Shown here one piece after another: positions 42,001-50,221 of a stretch of DNA of 64,000 nt; the stretch's first letter is position 1; each line of letters begins with the position of its first letter. The position numbers and the translations under genes are program-made. Below the pieces are notes generated by a model. It had not been told where the DNA came from. It searched no databases and was given only the letters and a program-made list of their open reading frames with translations. The DNA comes from Paenibacillus plantiphilus (GTDB lineage: Bacteria; Bacillota; Bacilli; Paenibacillales; Paenibacillaceae): contig NZ_CAKMMF010000025.1 of NCBI RefSeq assembly GCF_927798095.1, positions 1 through 64,000 on the forward strand, written 5' to 3'.

Positions 42001-44166
42001 GCTAATGAGCAGTCTGATCATGAGTATTATGACAGGCTGTATCACAAATTTGCGCTGCTGCTCAAGAATGACCAAATTGATCGGCAGAAGATTGTGAAGG
42101 CCATTGAGCGTGTGAAGGATATATCAGGTGGAATCGTACTTCGCGCCATCGGCCCCGGCCACTTTGCCCATGAATTAATGGCCATCTATTTGTCTACGGA
42201 AACGAGACCGGCCGGAGCGGGGGAACTGGTCATATACTCCCTGTGCGACGAACTACCATGGTTTCATGGGTCTGTTCGCAGACCTGACCTCGTAAGAACG
42301 TCAATTCGACGCAATGGGGATCAGATTTGTCTACATTTCGAATTGGTGGAGCTGAAGTTCATAAAGCATACCATTTTTGAACAAGAAAGATATGACGCGA
42401 TTAAGCAAGTCAAGGCGGGAATAGAGCTGTACCAGAGTCGGTTCCACTTTGGTGAGCACCCAGCGAGCGCCGAACTGTGGCGGAAGGAGCTCATTTATTA
42501 TTTGCTGGAGCATAACACCTACGATATACAGGATGCGAAGCTGTTGAAGGAGCTTCAGGATATTCCGATTGCCAATATCGAAATCTTGATTTCAGGCGCA
42601 ATCGATACCTTCGTGTATACGTCGAATCTTCTTGAGCTTAGCATAATGGAAGGTCATGTGAACGGCTATCAGACAGAGCAGCTTCAGAACACATTCGTCA
42701 ATCACATCTATAATCGCACTTATATTTTGAAAGCATTGGGTGCTCTGCAGGAACAAAACATTCCAGCCTTTGAAGCATTGCCGGAAGCGACGGATTTCGT
42801 TACGAACAAGCTTGGGCTTGAGCAGGATGGAGCAGCAGAGATTCAAGGCGATACGCAAGGAACTCAATCTGCTGAGAATATTTGGATTGCGATAGGTCCT
42901 GACGCTGAAGATCAATTAACGGTTGTACTGCAGCCGGAGACAATACGGGATGAGACATACAGCATGCCGTTCATTGAGGTGGAAAAAGAGGTAATAGTCG
43001 AAGCGGCAACCGCAACCGCATTCCCGGAGCAAGAGGCGTTAGCTGATGTGGCTCTCCCGGAGGAGGAGCCTTCGGAGGATATTGCTGAGTTGGTGGAGGG
43101 CTATAAGAAGAAGCTACGCTACAGCTTTAACCAGAATGGTATTCAAGTTAAAGTTGTGGATTCGATCGTAGGTATCAGTGTTTTTCGCATCGTTCTGGAA
43201 ATACCGGGAGACAAGCCGTATAGCAGCATCGAAAGCCGTGCAAAGGATATTTATTTGTGGTTGCAGCTATCGTCGGTTCCGCTTATTCAACTGCGAAATG
43301 GACGAATCAATATAGATATTAATCGCGATACGCCGGAAACGATCTATTTTGAGCATTTTATGGTGCAAGCCCGGGAACAATTTCCGCCGGATCGGCTTAA
43401 AGGGAAGCTTATTGCCCCTGTCGGTATCGGGCAATTGCGTGAGTTAATTTCGGTCGATTTTTCTAGCCCGAATACACCGCATCTATTAATCGGGGGTACG
43501 ACCGGCAGCGGCAAAAGCGTCACGATGAACGCAATTATACTGGCTATGATGTGTATGTACCGACCTGATGAGGTTCAATTTATATTTGTTGATCCGAAGA
43601 AGGTCGAGTTTATGGCTTATGAGAATCGCAGTCATACGAGACTGGTTATTACCGAAATCGAAGAAGCGATTGTAGCATTAGAACAATTGGTGGAAGAAAT
43701 GGAGCAGCGATATAGGCTGTTCGCCCCTGAGGGCGTACAAAGTATTGATCAATATGTTGAGATGACCGGGATTCCTCTACCAAGGCTGGTAGTTGTATTC
43801 GATGAATTCGCTGATTTCATGGAGCACGAGAAAGCGCTAAGCGGGCGGGTAGAGAGCGCAATTTTGCGGCTTGGGGCGAAGGCTCGTGCGGCAGGCATAC
43901 ATCTGATAATCTGCACTCAGAATCCGAAGGCGGATATTGTTCCGACGAATATTCGTAACAATTTGCCAGCTAGGCTTGCGCTCAAGACAGCCGACCATCA
44001 TGCCTCCAAAATTATTATTAGTGAAGAAGGCGCCGAAACGCTTGGCGGCAAAGGCGATTTTATGATGAAGATTGATTTACCGGAAGTCGTCAGGGGAAAA
44101 AGCCCTTATTTGACGCCTCGCGTCAAAAGAGCATTGCTTGGATATTTCAGTGGGAGTCAGCAATAG
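39076..44166 (+). CDS. SspH/DptH-like giant protein with FtsK-type ATPase domain
   Basis: 1696 aa. The first 1400 residues have no recognised motif. The C-terminal part is an FtsK/HerA-type DNA-translocase domain: Walker A GGTTGSGKS (about 1472), FIFVDPKKVEFM, Walker B LVVVFDEFADFM (about 1570), ICTQNPKADIVP and IISEEGAETLGGKGDFM. DptH/DndH-type restriction proteins of phosphorothioation systems have this size and C-terminal ATPase. AAAGGAGG precedes ATG. It is probably the motor or recognition subunit that attacks DNA lacking the sulfur mark. Confidence 0.75.
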   Translation: MHSSARQLLGEWVVALVLGYFGQQRSVHSDKLFTRIAGIDDTAWSDVLHAFQQAEDKLGGYYRPILRTLTRVEGFDCYQCKEHETSTWLRNNNASGDALIIFMNERSAEAQSLENIFTIDEARLLSAEGLEVLYRLLSETYRYYGTELETLQTFMGIYGRISEPQLQNVLAFLSAIIEDEQLSMVDKVQRNLNQLLLFRDAKLTIKTTEGYVRLKRNFQLSRLEKEGRASQKHEFIESLDDYIEKTTDEQDEHELWQKVAPELFRQQVLAFIHNQSAELFQYEYDDVAAALNFKAGKKKLNERVNEFKEFVETKGAWSEDRDGLLSETLEAMDDTPDPDKIQEFLDEFIGELQDNPKLRKDLERTIVRQRQHAEYTELNDALLRESILLLEKYAEELGPDVKFVLSVTDSSVNEQNAKALRFHLFQLERLTGYIAFNETSINESNDKTGNDIAFQLVLYIDGKEMDRSKFKLIQAFSGMLCGMMERFQDCGYVPYVQKYYGDDVRSVNVIEVLQARVSGDVMLGQTEMSEAAAAFGEFVEFFTAELLSALQNGLCSIAFDVLEERLELILEKANQSPLLLVHIYQHVDCLGAYDSYNCKVTDRVGFAQERLVTLLNPLRLLGYSKRISLIRTELMHWIFPKQASLNDVSEMDAYFQQLQERTSRLSPHYFAVNGGPDQYLIERQERMGEGTFALNGRSSGEEQLVGTFAEELLSTVKTYLEVYPYARDGLDIVFLYCSHADYVKRAVEQIFRHTNVRKVKVAVHSESRGAAIYEELNSWINQEEEYSERHNSFPKVEIQTIAEQSINAVMRFVTESLPDADIGVLVNYFGQSSSVQYRQEKVTVKDSDDWFDTIYREPLKKEDAIKRVSLVSEKLPKLMQYYYRMQYMLHNGEALAPEEHYLLRNVISLTKQSDAELINFMHERFNWSLIIDRYLDKTLLRQVSSKAQIIKYKSNAGKDKGFRTLVSSSKYIRKLANEQSDHEYYDRLYHKFALLLKNDQIDRQKIVKAIERVKDISGGIVLRAIGPGHFAHELMAIYLSTETRPAGAGELVIYSLCDELPWFHGSVRRPDLVRTSIRRNGDQICLHFELVELKFIKHTIFEQERYDAIKQVKAGIELYQSRFHFGEHPASAELWRKELIYYLLEHNTYDIQDAKLLKELQDIPIANIEILISGAIDTFVYTSNLLELSIMEGHVNGYQTEQLQNTFVNHIYNRTYILKALGALQEQNIPAFEALPEATDFVTNKLGLEQDGAAEIQGDTQGTQSAENIWIAIGPDAEDQLTVVLQPETIRDETYSMPFIEVEKEVIVEAATATAFPEQEALADVALPEEEPSEDIAELVEGYKKKLRYSFNQNGIQVKVVDSIVGISVFRIVLEIPGDKPYSSIESRAKDIYLWLQLSSVPLIQLRNGRINIDINRDTPETIYFEHFMVQAREQFPPDRLKGKLIAPVGIGQLRELISVDFSSPNTPHLLIGGTTGSGKSVTMNAIILAMMCMYRPDEVQFIFVDPKKVEFMAYENRSHTRLVITEIEEAIVALEQLVEEMEQRYRLFAPEGVQSIDQYVEMTGIPLPRLVVVFDEFADFMEHEKALSGRVESAILRLGAKARAAGIHLIICTQNPKADIVPTNIRNNLPARLALKTADHHASKIIISEEGAETLGGKGDFMMKIDLPEVVRGKSPYLTPRVKRALLGYFSGSQQ

Positions 44167-44193
44167 CTTCGCTGGACAGGAAGGAGGCACAAC

Positions 44194-45069
44194 ATGAAAT
44201 TCGGTCATCATCAAAGCTTCTATCTTCGGGTGAACTGGCTTTCCAAAGCGATGAAAATGCGAAATGAAGATCCTCAGTTCTTTTTTGATGAATTCAGTTT
44301 TGAGAGAATCGGGCTTGGCAGAAATATGGTCAAGTCCCTCAGATACTGGGCTGTGGCAACATCCGTGATGGAGGAAGCAAAAAATGAAGAACGGAAGTCG
44401 TATCACCAGTTGACTGAGTTCGGAAGGTTGGTATTCGATAACGACCGCTTCATAAGGTTGCCGCTGACAGCCGCTGTGCTGCATTGTTTGCTGGCTTCGA
44501 ACAGGGAGCAGGCTACTTCCTGGTATTGGTTTTTCAACGAGCATAGCCACCATTCAAGCACGAATGAGGAAATGCTTGCGGCGTTGTCAGAGTGGGTAGG
44601 ACAGCATCATAACCGGGAAGTGTCAGTTAATACGCTGAAGAGGGACCTGGATTGCCTTAAGTTGATGTACACCGTGCAAGCTGGCAGCGAGGATGATCCG
44701 GAAGAGATTGTGGCAAGTCCTTTATCCGGATTAAAGCTGCTCTATGATATAAGAGAACAATTTGTGAAACGCAATCCGGAACCGAATCTTATTGATCTTG
44801 ATGCTCTTTATTTCAATTTGCTATATTACTGTGGGAAATATGAAGTGAATAGCTTGACGTTGGAAGAAATACAGGTCAAGCCCATGTTATGGGGCAAGCT
44901 GTTCCATTTGTCGTCAAATCAAATATTAGAGTATCTGGAGCTACTTCATGCGGATACGTTATATCCGGTTAAATTCGTTCGTACTAATCAGATTTACAGT
45001 CTGAACATAGATGTAGAGAATGCGTATGTCTTCTTGCAGAACGCATATGCACGGAAGGCGGCTTATTAA
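44194..45069 (+). CDS. SspB-like DUF4007 protein
   Basis: A 291-aa protein with the DUF4007 layout: FGHHQSFYLRVNWLSKA at the N-terminus, then FERIGLGRNMVKSLRYWAVAT (winged-helix-like), and VSVNTLKRDLDCLKLMY. In Ssp systems SspB is the nicking component of single-strand phosphorothioation. The order B-C-D here, with C and D directly after it, fits. The assignment of DUF4007 to SspB is from memory. GAAGGAGG precedes ATG; the next gene starts at the base after its stop. Confidence 0.75.
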   Translation: MKFGHHQSFYLRVNWLSKAMKMRNEDPQFFFDEFSFERIGLGRNMVKSLRYWAVATSVMEEAKNEERKSYHQLTEFGRLVFDNDRFIRLPLTAAVLHCLLASNREQATSWYWFFNEHSHHSSTNEEMLAALSEWVGQHHNREVSVNTLKRDLDCLKLMYTVQAGSEDDPEEIVASPLSGLKLLYDIREQFVKRNPEPNLIDLDALYFNLLYYCGKYEVNSLTLEEIQVKPMLWGKLFHLSSNQILEYLELLHADTLYPVKFVRTNQIYSLNIDVENAYVFLQNAYARKAAY

Positions 45070-48000
45070 ATGCAAGGATTCCGCTCAAGCATTAACCTGC
45101 AGCTCGATTTGCTTAATGAGGATTTGCTTCACAAATATGTACTAACTTCTTCTCACTGTGAGGTACTCCGCAGTGTTCTGGAAGGGGTGACGCAGAACAC
45201 CGCGCAAGCCCACCTAATCATTGGTCCATACGGTACGGGGAAGTCTCTTCTTGCAACCATCCTATGCCAAATACTGTCGAAACCGTTCTCCGGTGAATGG
45301 CAATCGCAGCTGCTTGTTCAAGCAAAACGAATGGATTCACGGCTGGCTGCTCATCTGAGCGAAGTTGAGCGCACTACTATCACCTTTATTCCCGTTATTA
45401 TTAATGGCAGGACAGGCAGCTTGCGAACCATTATCAACCAAGCCATCTACCGTTCGCTTCATCAGGCAGGAATTGAAATTGCGACTCCTAATGAAGCGAT
45501 CTCCATTATAAACACAGTCGACCGTTGGAAAAGCACGTATCCCGACACGTATGCCATGTTCCTGAGGCATTTAGCAGAATGCAATTGGGAGGAAGCGGAT
45601 TGGCGTTCATTGATTATGGGCTGTCAGGAGGCTGTCACCCGTGATTTTATCTCGTTCTATCCTTCTGTTACTTCAGGCACATCTTGGGTTTTTGAGCATG
45701 GCAGCTATTTTGTAGATAATCTTGAGAGGTTATCCACGGAGCTTGCTGCAATGAACAGGGGTTTGTTTATCGTTTTTGATGAATTTGGCCGGTTCCTTCA
45801 ATCCCTTGGAGGGACCGATACGCTTAAGAATATGCAGGATCTACAGGATTTCACCGAGTTTGTTGATCGTTCAGATCACATTCATCTGCTCGTTGTTGGT
45901 CATAAGCATATTCGGCAATATGCTGTAAACAGCAGAGAAAGCATTCGCGGAGAATTTGAGAAGGTAGAGAAGCGATTCCGGTTTTATAGTCTAGAGACGG
46001 ATTCCGCTACCTTTTTGCGGCTTGCCCAAGAAGCAATCGCCCCAGTGAATAGGCAGTGTCTGGAGTTAGCAAGTGAGTTCGAATCGCTAGAGGTGCTTCA
46101 GGGGCATCCCCTTTTCGCAGAATTCACCTCTTACCAGCTTGAACATGGCATTATTCGAACCTTGTACCCGCTTCATCCCGTTGCCGTTCAGTTACTCCCC
46201 CAGCTATCGAATATATTCGGGCAGAATGAGCGCACTTTATATTCCTTTCTGACCGACAATGGGCGTCACAGTCTAATCGACCACTTTCAACAGAATGGCA
46301 ATCGCTATTATTATGCGGACCAACTGTTCCGTTTCTTTAATGTCGATTCGGCGGAGGATAGAGATCAGCCAGGCCTTCAGCTTTATCATACGATTGCGCC
46401 TTATTTAGACGGAAGCCATGACATGCAGCATCGGCTAATTGAGCTGCTAACACTATGGACGGTTACCAGAATGACTCAGAAACAGTCTGCGAATCTTTCG
46501 TTTCTGGCATTTGCACTAGGGGAATCTCTGGAGGATACCAGGCTGGCTTTGGAACAGCTATCACAAGCCAAAATTGTAAGGCACAATAGAATACGCGATC
46601 TATGGGAGCTGTATGATGGCAGCTCGATTGATGTCAATGCGGTCGTAGCGGCGAGGATATCCTCCACATCCCTGAATATGAGGGATATGCTCGCCTTGCT
46701 GGATCGGCACCTTCCAGTGACGTATATTATGCCCTATGAATACAATGATGACATGGACATGCTTCGTTATGCCGATGTTCGATTTACAAACCTTGCCGAG
46801 CTGAAATCCGGTATTCACACCAATTTTTCAGCGGATGATCGGGTTTGGCTAGTTCTGTATATGGATGCGGATGAGATCGAGAACCCTGACACGGTTATGG
46901 GCGAGCTAGCGGCACCCTATTGCATGGTATTCCCAAGGTTTACCGCAGAAAGTATTCGATCTAATCTGTTGCATTACAAAATTATTGATCAATTGTTGAA
47001 TGATCCGGTATTTCTAGCTGAGGATGCGAGAGTCAAAAATGAGTTGATCTACATGCTTCATGAGACAAGCATGAGGATTAAAGCTTTCGTTGAACGTTAT
47101 TTCCTCTTTGAAGAGCTGGATTGGCGATGGGGAATGGAACGAAGGTTCATTACAGACTTCCGGGGGCTAGAAGGGCTGGTGACCGAACGGTTAAGAGAAA
47201 CCTATCAGAATACGCCGATTATTCGCAATGAAGCGTTTAATCGCAACCGTATTTCTGCCATACAACGGAGGGCGCTCATCGATGTCATTGATCGCGTCAT
47301 CCACCAGCCGAATGAACCGAATCTGGGTATTATGGGTTATGGGCCCAACTATCTCATTTATGCGAGTGTGCTAAAAAATAACGGCTATTCTTTCGATGCG
47401 GGCAGCGGTGTGCAATGTGACGGAATGCTTGAAGTGCTAAGGGGTCAGCTACTGCGAATTTTGGACGAACGTCCAGTGGGAAAGCTGTCGGACCTCATTT
47501 CCATCATGGAGTTGCCGCCTTATGGCATTCGGGCAGCGGTTGTGCCTTTGTTATTTGTCGCTTTGCTCAGAGACCGATGGGATCAACTTCTCTTTTATGC
47601 TCATGATATGTTGACGACTCATTTAAAAGGTGGGGCGGTGCTAGAGCTAATTGAGCTCTCGGAAGCTTATGAGTACCGTTACTATAGTTGGACTGCGGAG
47701 GAGCAGCATCAACTGCAAGAACTGGGTCGGCATTTCGAGCTTTCTGTTGGGGCTTGCGCAAGTTTCGTGCATGCCGCTGATGGCTTGCTGCTTTGGTTGC
47801 GCACCTTGCCCAAGTATGCTCAGATCACCTCGCGTTTGCAACCTGCTACCCAGCGAATCAGGGATGGCATTCGTGCGTCGGAGATTGATCCGTATTCGCA
47901 CATGAAGCAGTTGGCGGCGAATGGCGCTGTGCTGGCTGAGGCTAAGAGGGAGCTCGAAACCTTCATGATGCGGAACGAGACCGAGCTGGAGCATAGTGTG

Positions 48001-48411
48001 CTAAGCCTGACAGGGCTGGAGTCACTCTCGCAATTATTCAATGTTGTGAATAAACTTCGTGATGAAGCAATAAGCAAGAACAGCAAGCTCTTGACTTTGA
48101 CGAAAGTTGATGGCGAGACGGGAGCGATAGATCGATTGGCGGAGCATCTAGTTGGCGTTGATCGCACGGAATGGTCGGATGCAACGCAGGATCTGTTCTT
48201 GGGTCAGATCAAGTATGAATGGCAACTGCTCCATATGAGTAACGAGCCTGCTGTGACATCAGATTTCTCTACGGAGTCGAACGTCCAGCTTTCAAAAAAG
48301 TCTCAAACCTTGTATGCCAACGTAAAAAATATATTGAAATACGCGGGAAGAGATATTTCGGCTCAGGAGATAAGACAGTTGCTCATCAAACTGCTTCAGG
48401 AAACAGAATAG
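45070..48411 (+). CDS. SspC-like large ATPase of the phosphorothioation module
   Basis: A 1113-aa P-loop ATPase. Walker A is IIGPYGTGKSLLA (about residues 50-60) and Walker B is LFIVFDEFGRF (about 231-241). A helical sensor region follows (FYSLETDSATFLRLAQEAI), then a long C-terminal region without recognised motifs. It sits between the DUF4007 gene and the PAPS-reductase-fold gene, the position of sspC, whose ATPase drives sulfur insertion. Its size also recalls BrxC-type ATPases, but no other BREX gene is present. Confidence 0.7.
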   Translation: MQGFRSSINLQLDLLNEDLLHKYVLTSSHCEVLRSVLEGVTQNTAQAHLIIGPYGTGKSLLATILCQILSKPFSGEWQSQLLVQAKRMDSRLAAHLSEVERTTITFIPVIINGRTGSLRTIINQAIYRSLHQAGIEIATPNEAISIINTVDRWKSTYPDTYAMFLRHLAECNWEEADWRSLIMGCQEAVTRDFISFYPSVTSGTSWVFEHGSYFVDNLERLSTELAAMNRGLFIVFDEFGRFLQSLGGTDTLKNMQDLQDFTEFVDRSDHIHLLVVGHKHIRQYAVNSRESIRGEFEKVEKRFRFYSLETDSATFLRLAQEAIAPVNRQCLELASEFESLEVLQGHPLFAEFTSYQLEHGIIRTLYPLHPVAVQLLPQLSNIFGQNERTLYSFLTDNGRHSLIDHFQQNGNRYYYADQLFRFFNVDSAEDRDQPGLQLYHTIAPYLDGSHDMQHRLIELLTLWTVTRMTQKQSANLSFLAFALGESLEDTRLALEQLSQAKIVRHNRIRDLWELYDGSSIDVNAVVAARISSTSLNMRDMLALLDRHLPVTYIMPYEYNDDMDMLRYADVRFTNLAELKSGIHTNFSADDRVWLVLYMDADEIENPDTVMGELAAPYCMVFPRFTAESIRSNLLHYKIIDQLLNDPVFLAEDARVKNELIYMLHETSMRIKAFVERYFLFEELDWRWGMERRFITDFRGLEGLVTERLRETYQNTPIIRNEAFNRNRISAIQRRALIDVIDRVIHQPNEPNLGIMGYGPNYLIYASVLKNNGYSFDAGSGVQCDGMLEVLRGQLLRILDERPVGKLSDLISIMELPPYGIRAAVVPLLFVALLRDRWDQLLFYAHDMLTTHLKGGAVLELIELSEAYEYRYYSWTAEEQHQLQELGRHFELSVGACASFVHAADGLLLWLRTLPKYAQITSRLQPATQRIRDGIRASEIDPYSHMKQLAANGAVLAEAKRELETFMMRNETELEHSVLSLTGLESLSQLFNVVNKLRDEAISKNSKLLTLTKVDGETGAIDRLAEHLVGVDRTEWSDATQDLFLGQIKYEWQLLHMSNEPAVTSDFSTESNVQLSKKSQTLYANVKNILKYAGRDISAQEIRQLLIKLLQETE

Positions 48412-48434
48412 AATCCGAGAAGGGGGAGGCTGTT

Positions 48435-49232
48435 ATGTCACGGAAGCCTGTGCATATAGCTATGTATAGTGGGGGGGCTTCGTCTGCTTATGTAGCCTAT
48501 CATATGGTGCAAACTTATGGGAGAGAGAATAGTATGCTCTTCTTTACCAATACGTTGTGGGAACATGAGGACAACTATCGGTTTATGCATGAGGTGGCTG
48601 ATTACCTGGGCATGGAAATTACTTATCGTACGGATGGAAGGACTCCTGAGCAGGTGTTTTATGATTACAGGTTTATGGGTAACTCCCGTCTGGCGAAGTG
48701 TTCGGAAGAGCTGAAGGTTAGGCAGACGATTATTTTCCTTGAGGAGCTTAGAGATGAGCACGGACTGGAGCCTATTCTCTACTTTGGCATTGGCCGACAT
48801 GAGCAGCACCGGGCAGAGAATCTCAAAGAATTTTATGCCCATGTTCCGCTTGAACCGGTAGAAACGCGGTTTCCGTTAATTTCCACATTTCGGGAGGAAA
48901 TCGATGCCAAGCGGATCATACAGGAGAATTGGGGTATTAAGCTGCCGATTATGTATGATCTCGGTTTCTCTCACGCCAATTGCGGCGGCAGATGCGTAAG
49001 AGGGGGATTCCAGCATTATGCTCAATTATATCAAGTATGGCCAGAAGTCTACCTGGAACAGGAAGAAATGGAGGAGCAATTTCGTAAGCACTTCGACAAG
49101 AATGTTTCTATTCTGAAGCGTAATGGAGGTCCTTACACGCTTCGTGAATATCGTGCGACTCTGGAGAAGGAAGGATTAGAAAGATATCTGGGTGTGCAAG
49201 ATGACACTATTCCATGCGTATGCACCATATAG
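48435..49232 (+). CDS. SspD/DndC-like sulfurtransferase (PAPS reductase fold)
   Basis: A 265-aa ATP-pyrophosphatase. The PP-loop is YSGGASSAY (residues 12-20). Cysteines in AKCSEE, ANCGGRCVRG and the C-terminal CVC could hold an Fe-S cluster or carry sulfur, as in DndC. It would adenylate the DNA backbone or pass sulfur to it for phosphorothioate formation. GGGGGAGG precedes ATG. It is the last gene of the operon. No cysteine desulfurase (SspA/DndA) is present in the window, so a housekeeping IscS-type enzyme would have to supply sulfur. Confidence 0.8.
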   Translation: MSRKPVHIAMYSGGASSAYVAYHMVQTYGRENSMLFFTNTLWEHEDNYRFMHEVADYLGMEITYRTDGRTPEQVFYDYRFMGNSRLAKCSEELKVRQTIIFLEELRDEHGLEPILYFGIGRHEQHRAENLKEFYAHVPLEPVETRFPLISTFREEIDAKRIIQENWGIKLPIMYDLGFSHANCGGRCVRGGFQHYAQLYQVWPEVYLEQEEMEEQFRKHFDKNVSILKRNGGPYTLREYRATLEKEGLERYLGVQDDTIPCVCTI

Positions 49233-49305
49233 GAAACGAAATGGAAATATTATAGTCTAAAATTGAACATTCTCCGCATACTAAGTAGTAATACCGAAAG
49301 AATGG

Positions 49306-49725
49306 ATGAAGCGTATGCGGAGAGAAAGCGTAATTCATAAGCCCCTTAATCTAGTTGATGGGCAACCCTTATTAATTGCTTATCACTTATATAAAAAATG
49401 TTTTTCAATTCGCTGCTTTCATACCCGGAAAGTTATTGGCTATGCGGATAGAATTATCGTAGGCAATGCCCGTTTTCTTGTATCCCATTCCGGCAGAGCA
49501 CGTGTACTTCGTGAGAAGATGAAGAATATTCATGCTTTTGTTCAAGGTGAGTATCAAGCTGATCTACAGCATGCTTATCTCGCCTACGAAAATATCATGG
49601 AGGCCTATTACAACCCTTATAAAGTTTCTACATTCGTGGATAAAAGGACAATGACGCCGATACATGATGCACAAATAGCTATTCTCGATAAAGGAAGGGT
49701 TTACTATACCATCGCGCATGGATGA
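49306..49725 (+). CDS. Hypothetical protein downstream of sspD
   Basis: A 139-aa protein I do not recognise. It reads SVIHKPLNLVDGQPLLIAYH and ends in a compact basic domain (TPIHDAQIAILDKGRVYYT). The ribosome site is weak and two start codons (49306, 49315) are possible. It lies between sspD and the first XRE gene, 73 bp after sspD, and may be an accessory part of either unit. Confidence 0.55.
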   Translation: MKRMRRESVIHKPLNLVDGQPLLIAYHLYKKCFSIRCFHTRKVIGYADRIIVGNARFLVSHSGRARVLREKMKNIHAFVQGEYQADLQHAYLAYENIMEAYYNPYKVSTFVDKRTMTPIHDAQIAILDKGRVYYTIAHG

Positions 49726-49770
49726 CGAACTGAGTTCGGAGCTCAGGGCGAATTATATTTTTATACCTTT

Positions 49771-49794
49771 AACTTGAACCTATTGGTTCAAGTT
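49771..49794. promoter_or_regulatory. Perfect palindromic operator upstream of XRE gene 1
   Basis: Arms AACTTGAACC and GGTTCAAGTT around TATT. It is the best copy of a motif also found at 52706-52729 and over the ssp promoter at 35704-35725. Confidence 0.75.
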
Positions 49795-49853
49795 ATTTTT
49801 TTGTGCATGTAAAGAAGTCAGGGAGATTGGTATATTCAGATTGGGTGATAGCA

Positions 49854-50192
49854 TTGGGATACGACTTTCAGATTATTGGCAACCGAATCCGCAAGGCGCG
49901 GGAAGCGAAAGGAATCACACAGGACATGCTTGCAAAAGCAATGAAGGTATCTAACGCTTATATAAGTAAAATTGAACGAGGCAAGACGCCTATCAATTTG
50001 GATAATTTAAGTAAAATTTGTGAAGTGCTCGAAACTTCCACTGAATACATACTAACGGGAACAAGTACGGCCGCAGAAGACTATATGCACAATGAAATCA
50101 TCGAGATGCTTGAAGGCTGTTCTCCTGACAAGATCAAGTTGATCGCACAAGTGATCAAGCCGATTGTTGATTATAAGGGAAGACTTGATTAG
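49854..50192 (+). CDS. XRE-family regulator 1 of the defence locus
   Basis: A 112-aa HTH_3 protein (IRKAREAKGITQDMLAKAMKVSNAYISKIERG), then a short helical tail (EIIEMLEGCSPDKIKLIAQV). TTG 49854 is inferred by alignment to its paralogue at 52790, which starts with TTG at the same place; the frame opens at GTG 49803. A perfect palindrome lies 60-83 bp upstream. Probably represses itself and, by operator similarity, the ssp operon. Confidence 0.85.
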   Translation: MGYDFQIIGNRIRKAREAKGITQDMLAKAMKVSNAYISKIERGKTPINLDNLSKICEVLETSTEYILTGTSTAAEDYMHNEIIEMLEGCSPDKIKLIAQVIKPIVDYKGRLD

Positions 50193-50221
50193 GGCCGTTA
50201 TTGAAATGAGGCAGCACAGTG

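Noticed and set aside
45070-48411. BREX system based on the BrxC-like ATPase size
   Set aside because: No PglX methylase, PglZ, BrxA/B or BrxL gene is present; neighbours fit phosphorothioation instead.
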